Below, one piece after another: positions 62,350-64,000 of a DNA stretch of 64,000 bases. This DNA is from Chitinophagaceae bacterium (lineage in GTDB: Bacteria > Bacteroidota > Bacteroidia > Chitinophagales > Chitinophagaceae): the NCBI GenBank assembly GCA_020403455.1, contig JADBXP010000024.1:141095-205094 (forward strand), given 5' to 3'. Within the stretch, counting starts at the first letter, position 1. Every line of letters starts with the position of its first letter. Under the pieces are notes generated by a model. That model had not been told where the DNA came from. It saw only the letters and a list, made by a program, of their open reading frames with translations, and made no database searches. The translations under genes and the position numbers were made by a program.

Positions 62350-62646
62350 CTAAAAAGACAAAAAAGGGTCTGCCTCAATACATTGAGACAACCCTTCAAA
62401 GCAAAAGATGCTTTTCATTGTTACTTTATTCACTCTCGCCCATGCTTCATATGCCTTTTGCACTTGTTTATAGTTCCCTTTAGCTGAAAAATGACTGTTC
62501 CCTGCTTTGTCATGAATTTCACAATGTGCCAACTTTACTACTTTATTGATATCAATCTTACTAGAAGAATTGTTTTTTGCTTCAGATACAGTTGATGTCA
62601 TAAAATAACTTGCAAACAATATAGCCGGTAAAATTATCTTTTTCAT
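62350..62646 (-). CDS. Small secreted protein with three cysteines
   Basis: The 98-residue protein has a signal peptide (KKIILPAILFASYFMTSTVSEA), leaving about 75 residues with Cys in LAHCEIHDKAG, SIFCFEG and SQCIEAD. I do not recognise a family. It precedes the GLPGLI and TonB-like genes on the same strand and could be the substrate or cargo of that module. The 3' end overlaps a terminator-like hairpin, so its last ~10 residues are encoded by the hairpin and the true end may have been altered. Confidence 0.6.
   Translation of the reverse strand: MKKIILPAILFASYFMTSTVSEAKNNSSSKIDINKVVKLAHCEIHDKAGNSHFSAKGNYKQVQKAYEAWARVNKVTMKSIFCFEGLSQCIEADPFLSF
62359..62395 (-). terminator. Terminator-like hairpin overlapping the end of the small secreted gene
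   Basis: On the minus strand AGGGT pairs with ACCCT around an inner CTCAA/TTGAG stem, with an internal bulge, followed by TTTTTTG. It lies in the last codons of the 98-aa gene and upstream of the GLPGLI gene, so it may cap most transcripts of the small gene while allowing some readthrough. Confidence 0.5.
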
Positions 62647-63143
62647 ACAATTGTGTTTTTTATTGACCTCTCTTTCGCTGTGGTGTAGATTATTTTGTAT
62701 ATCAGCGTCACGCAGAATTCCCGCTACCGTGAACTCGCTTTTTCCAGTTTCGCTTTTGGCCGGACTGTCTATTGTTAAACCCCGGGTTGTATCGTTCCAA
62801 CCAACGTCCTTTTTTCATCCGCGGCCGCAGACTTATGGCTAATGAAGGAGAAAAGCCCTGATTGCGTAATCAATTATGTACACCATAATTTCTTCTGTAA
62901 AATGATAAATAATCTCAAACAAAATTCATTTCCCCGCCATTTCAGAAAAATAAATGCGGAAAACCGTAATTCTATTTGCATTTTTTACGGAAAACCGTAA
63001 TTTTTTTAACCTGGAAATGATAACAGTTAACACTGGCATAGATATGCCTCGCTAAAAAAGGCTATCTAACAGATGTACTTTTGAATATTCAGTTTTTGCA
63101 AACTCAGAAAAGATAATTCCGGTAATGAAAATAAACACCCTCA
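62647..63143. other. Intergenic region with GC-richer block and repeated ACGGAAAACCGT motifs
   Basis: A block at about 62690-62870 is visibly richer in G and C than the flanks and has no credible gene; a 63-codon frame there has no features. At 62957-62971 and 62988-63002 the 15-mer CGGAAAACCGTAATT occurs twice, 31 bases apart; the core CGG-AAAA-CCG is itself an inverted repeat. A palindrome AATTATG-N5-CATAATT lies at 62872-62890. A regulatory region for the small secreted/GLPGLI operon is likely. Confidence 0.5.
62957..63002. repeat. Two copies of CGGAAAACCGTAATT, 31 bp apart
   Basis: The start-to-start distance of 31 bp is close to three DNA helix turns, so a dimeric regulator could bind both copies on the same face. 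Each copy holds a CGG...CCG inverted core. Second copy continues ATTTTTTT. Confidence 0.65.
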
Positions 63144-64000
63144 TTACCTTCGGTTTATATACGTATTTGTAGCACTACTTTCTGCCTCAAACTCAAAGAA
63201 ATTTTGATATTTAACCTTTTTCTGGCGTTGCCATTCATAAAAGCCCCAGAAATAAGGAACATCGGCATATAAATATTTGGAGAAAATATTTTTCACTTTA
63301 CTCCCAACAAATTTTTCTGCGGGTTTACTGATCCATGCATTTAGTGTCATATATTCATAATACTGGAACTCATGCACGAGTTCATGAGCGATAAAATAAG
63401 GATGTAATTCATAGTTTTCATTACCAACCACCATCGCATTATAAGAACTTAATCCTGCTACTGAACCCACCCCGGGAACATCAAATAAAACTGATTCGCG
63501 ATGATGAAAAATAATACTCCCTGTCTGCAGCGTTTTACCTAAATCAAACTTTCCATATAGGGATGCTCTGTAAATATTGTAGGGGGATAATGGCAGGAAT
63601 CTCCATCGCATGGGATTATCCTTCTTCACTGAAAAATCCATGCGTACGATTCCAAGATATAAATGCCAATTTTCTAAAAATGGCCGGTGATATGCAGCAT
63701 TCTCAACAATAGACAATCCCGCTGCATGTACAATTCTTGCAGGCCAGGCATAATACAAACTATTTCGACCTACCTGATAGGTCAATTCTTTACCTGAAAA
63801 TTTCAGAATACCTCCAATACCCCCCTGCCAAAAACCTGTAAGAAAAGCCTTCCCCTTCTTTACATTTTTTGGGGCATTAATCATTGAACCGATACCACTG
63901 GTTACACCACTGAAAATCACATTATATGCCAATAACTCTGCCTTTTGTGCCCCTTTTTGAGCACAGATATCTGAAATAAGAAAACTGACTAATAGTATGC
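63144..64000 (-). CDS. Secreted protein with HExxH motif (5' end beyond window)
   Basis: The minus-strand frame continues to the window edge; it opens with a hydrophobic ILLVSFLISDICAQ segment that looks like the end of a signal peptide. The body contains FIAHELVHEFQYYEY, an HExxH zinc-metalloprotease-type motif with a following Glu/Tyr-rich stretch, preceded by GVGSVAGLSSYNAMV. I do not recognise the family. Other parts are rich in aromatic residues and may be beta-stranded. A peptidase activity is plausible from the motif alone but unproven, since HExxH also occurs by chance. Confidence 0.6.
   Translation of the reverse strand, partial: ILLVSFLISDICAQKGAQKAELLAYNVIFSGVTSGIGSMINAPKNVKKGKAFLTGFWQGGIGGILKFSGKELTYQVGRNSLYYAWPARIVHAAGLSIVENAAYHRPFLENWHLYLGIVRMDFSVKKDNPMRWRFLPLSPYNIYRASLYGKFDLGKTLQTGSIIFHHRESVLFDVPGVGSVAGLSSYNAMVVGNENYELHPYFIAHELVHEFQYYEYMTLNAWISKPAEKFVGSKVKNIFSKYLYADVPYFWGFYEWQRQKKVKYQNFFEFEAESSATNTYINRR

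Noticed and set aside
62651..62842. 63-aa frame in the GC-richer block after the small secreted gene
   Set aside because: No homologous features, odd composition and no promoter-like sequence; listed as noncoding.

Overview
The window looks like a chromosomal segment of an aerobic, probably freshwater member of the Bacteroidota, most likely Chitinophagales/Chitinophagaceae. This rests on GLPGLI, TonB/CarboxypepD-regulatory, LytTR and OMP beta-barrel families, Bacteroidota-type -7 boxes (TAnnTTTG) in front of several genes, few Shine-Dalgarno sequences, and a proton-pumping rhodopsin with retinal-synthesis genes. I see no ribosomal RNA, CRISPR array, prophage or intact insertion sequence.

Layout. 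0-7.5 kb: the start of an MFS transporter, a LysR regulator divergent from a long-type isocitrate dehydrogenase, then a type I secretion-like trio (ABC protein with an altered ATPase, HlyD adaptor, TolC channel), followed by tRNA-Thr(CGU). 7.7-11.5 kb: DUF1684, a DUF2177/DUF1295 membrane pair, a secreted sugar isomerase-like protein and a NarL-type response regulator. 11.8-14.9 kb: a tight three-gene unit encoding a SET protein, an ATP-grasp ligase and an ATP-grasp-SET fusion; this is the best candidate for an undescribed system. 15-20.5 kb: hydrolase, CorA, a CBM48 protein, then blh, crtY and a rhodopsin. The rhodopsin has proton-pump residues and a glycine at the position that opens the carotenoid-antenna window in xanthorhodopsin. 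21.4-29.3 kb: a PepSY-like lipoprotein with a broken partial copy, an alcohol dehydrogenase, a TonB receptor followed by a LytS/LytTR two-component pair, and an NAD(P)-binding protein. 29.4-36.4 kb: a BRO-family gene frameshifted in an A-tract, and a planctomycete-like c-type cytochrome/DUF1501/DUF1549-DUF1553 operon.

36.5-42.9 kb: a GNAT acetyltransferase, a VbhA-like orphan, a SOUL protein, PdxH and an RND pump with its adaptor. 43-46.9 kb: two SDRs, an ACAD10/11-like acyl-CoA dehydrogenase and an APH-like kinase, matching the logic of 4-hydroxyacyl-CoA catabolism. 46.9-52.8 kb: a secreted regulatory-domain protein, an esterase, an orphan ParA, a chromate transporter, a 2-oxoglutarate/Fe oxygenase-like protein and a DUF3089 lipoprotein. 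52.8-57.4 kb: RecQ divergent from KdsD-like isomerase and mannose-1-phosphate guanylyltransferase, with three stacked inverted repeats between them. 57.5-64 kb: a LuxR-type regulator and then a visibly AT-rich accessory segment with a truncated outer-membrane gene, a large TonB-like beta-barrel, a GLPGLI protein and a small secreted protein. The segment ends with a repeat-bearing intergenic region and a secreted HExxH protein cut by the window edge.

All family assignments come from reading motifs in the translated sequence; no database search was run. Composition statements are by eye.
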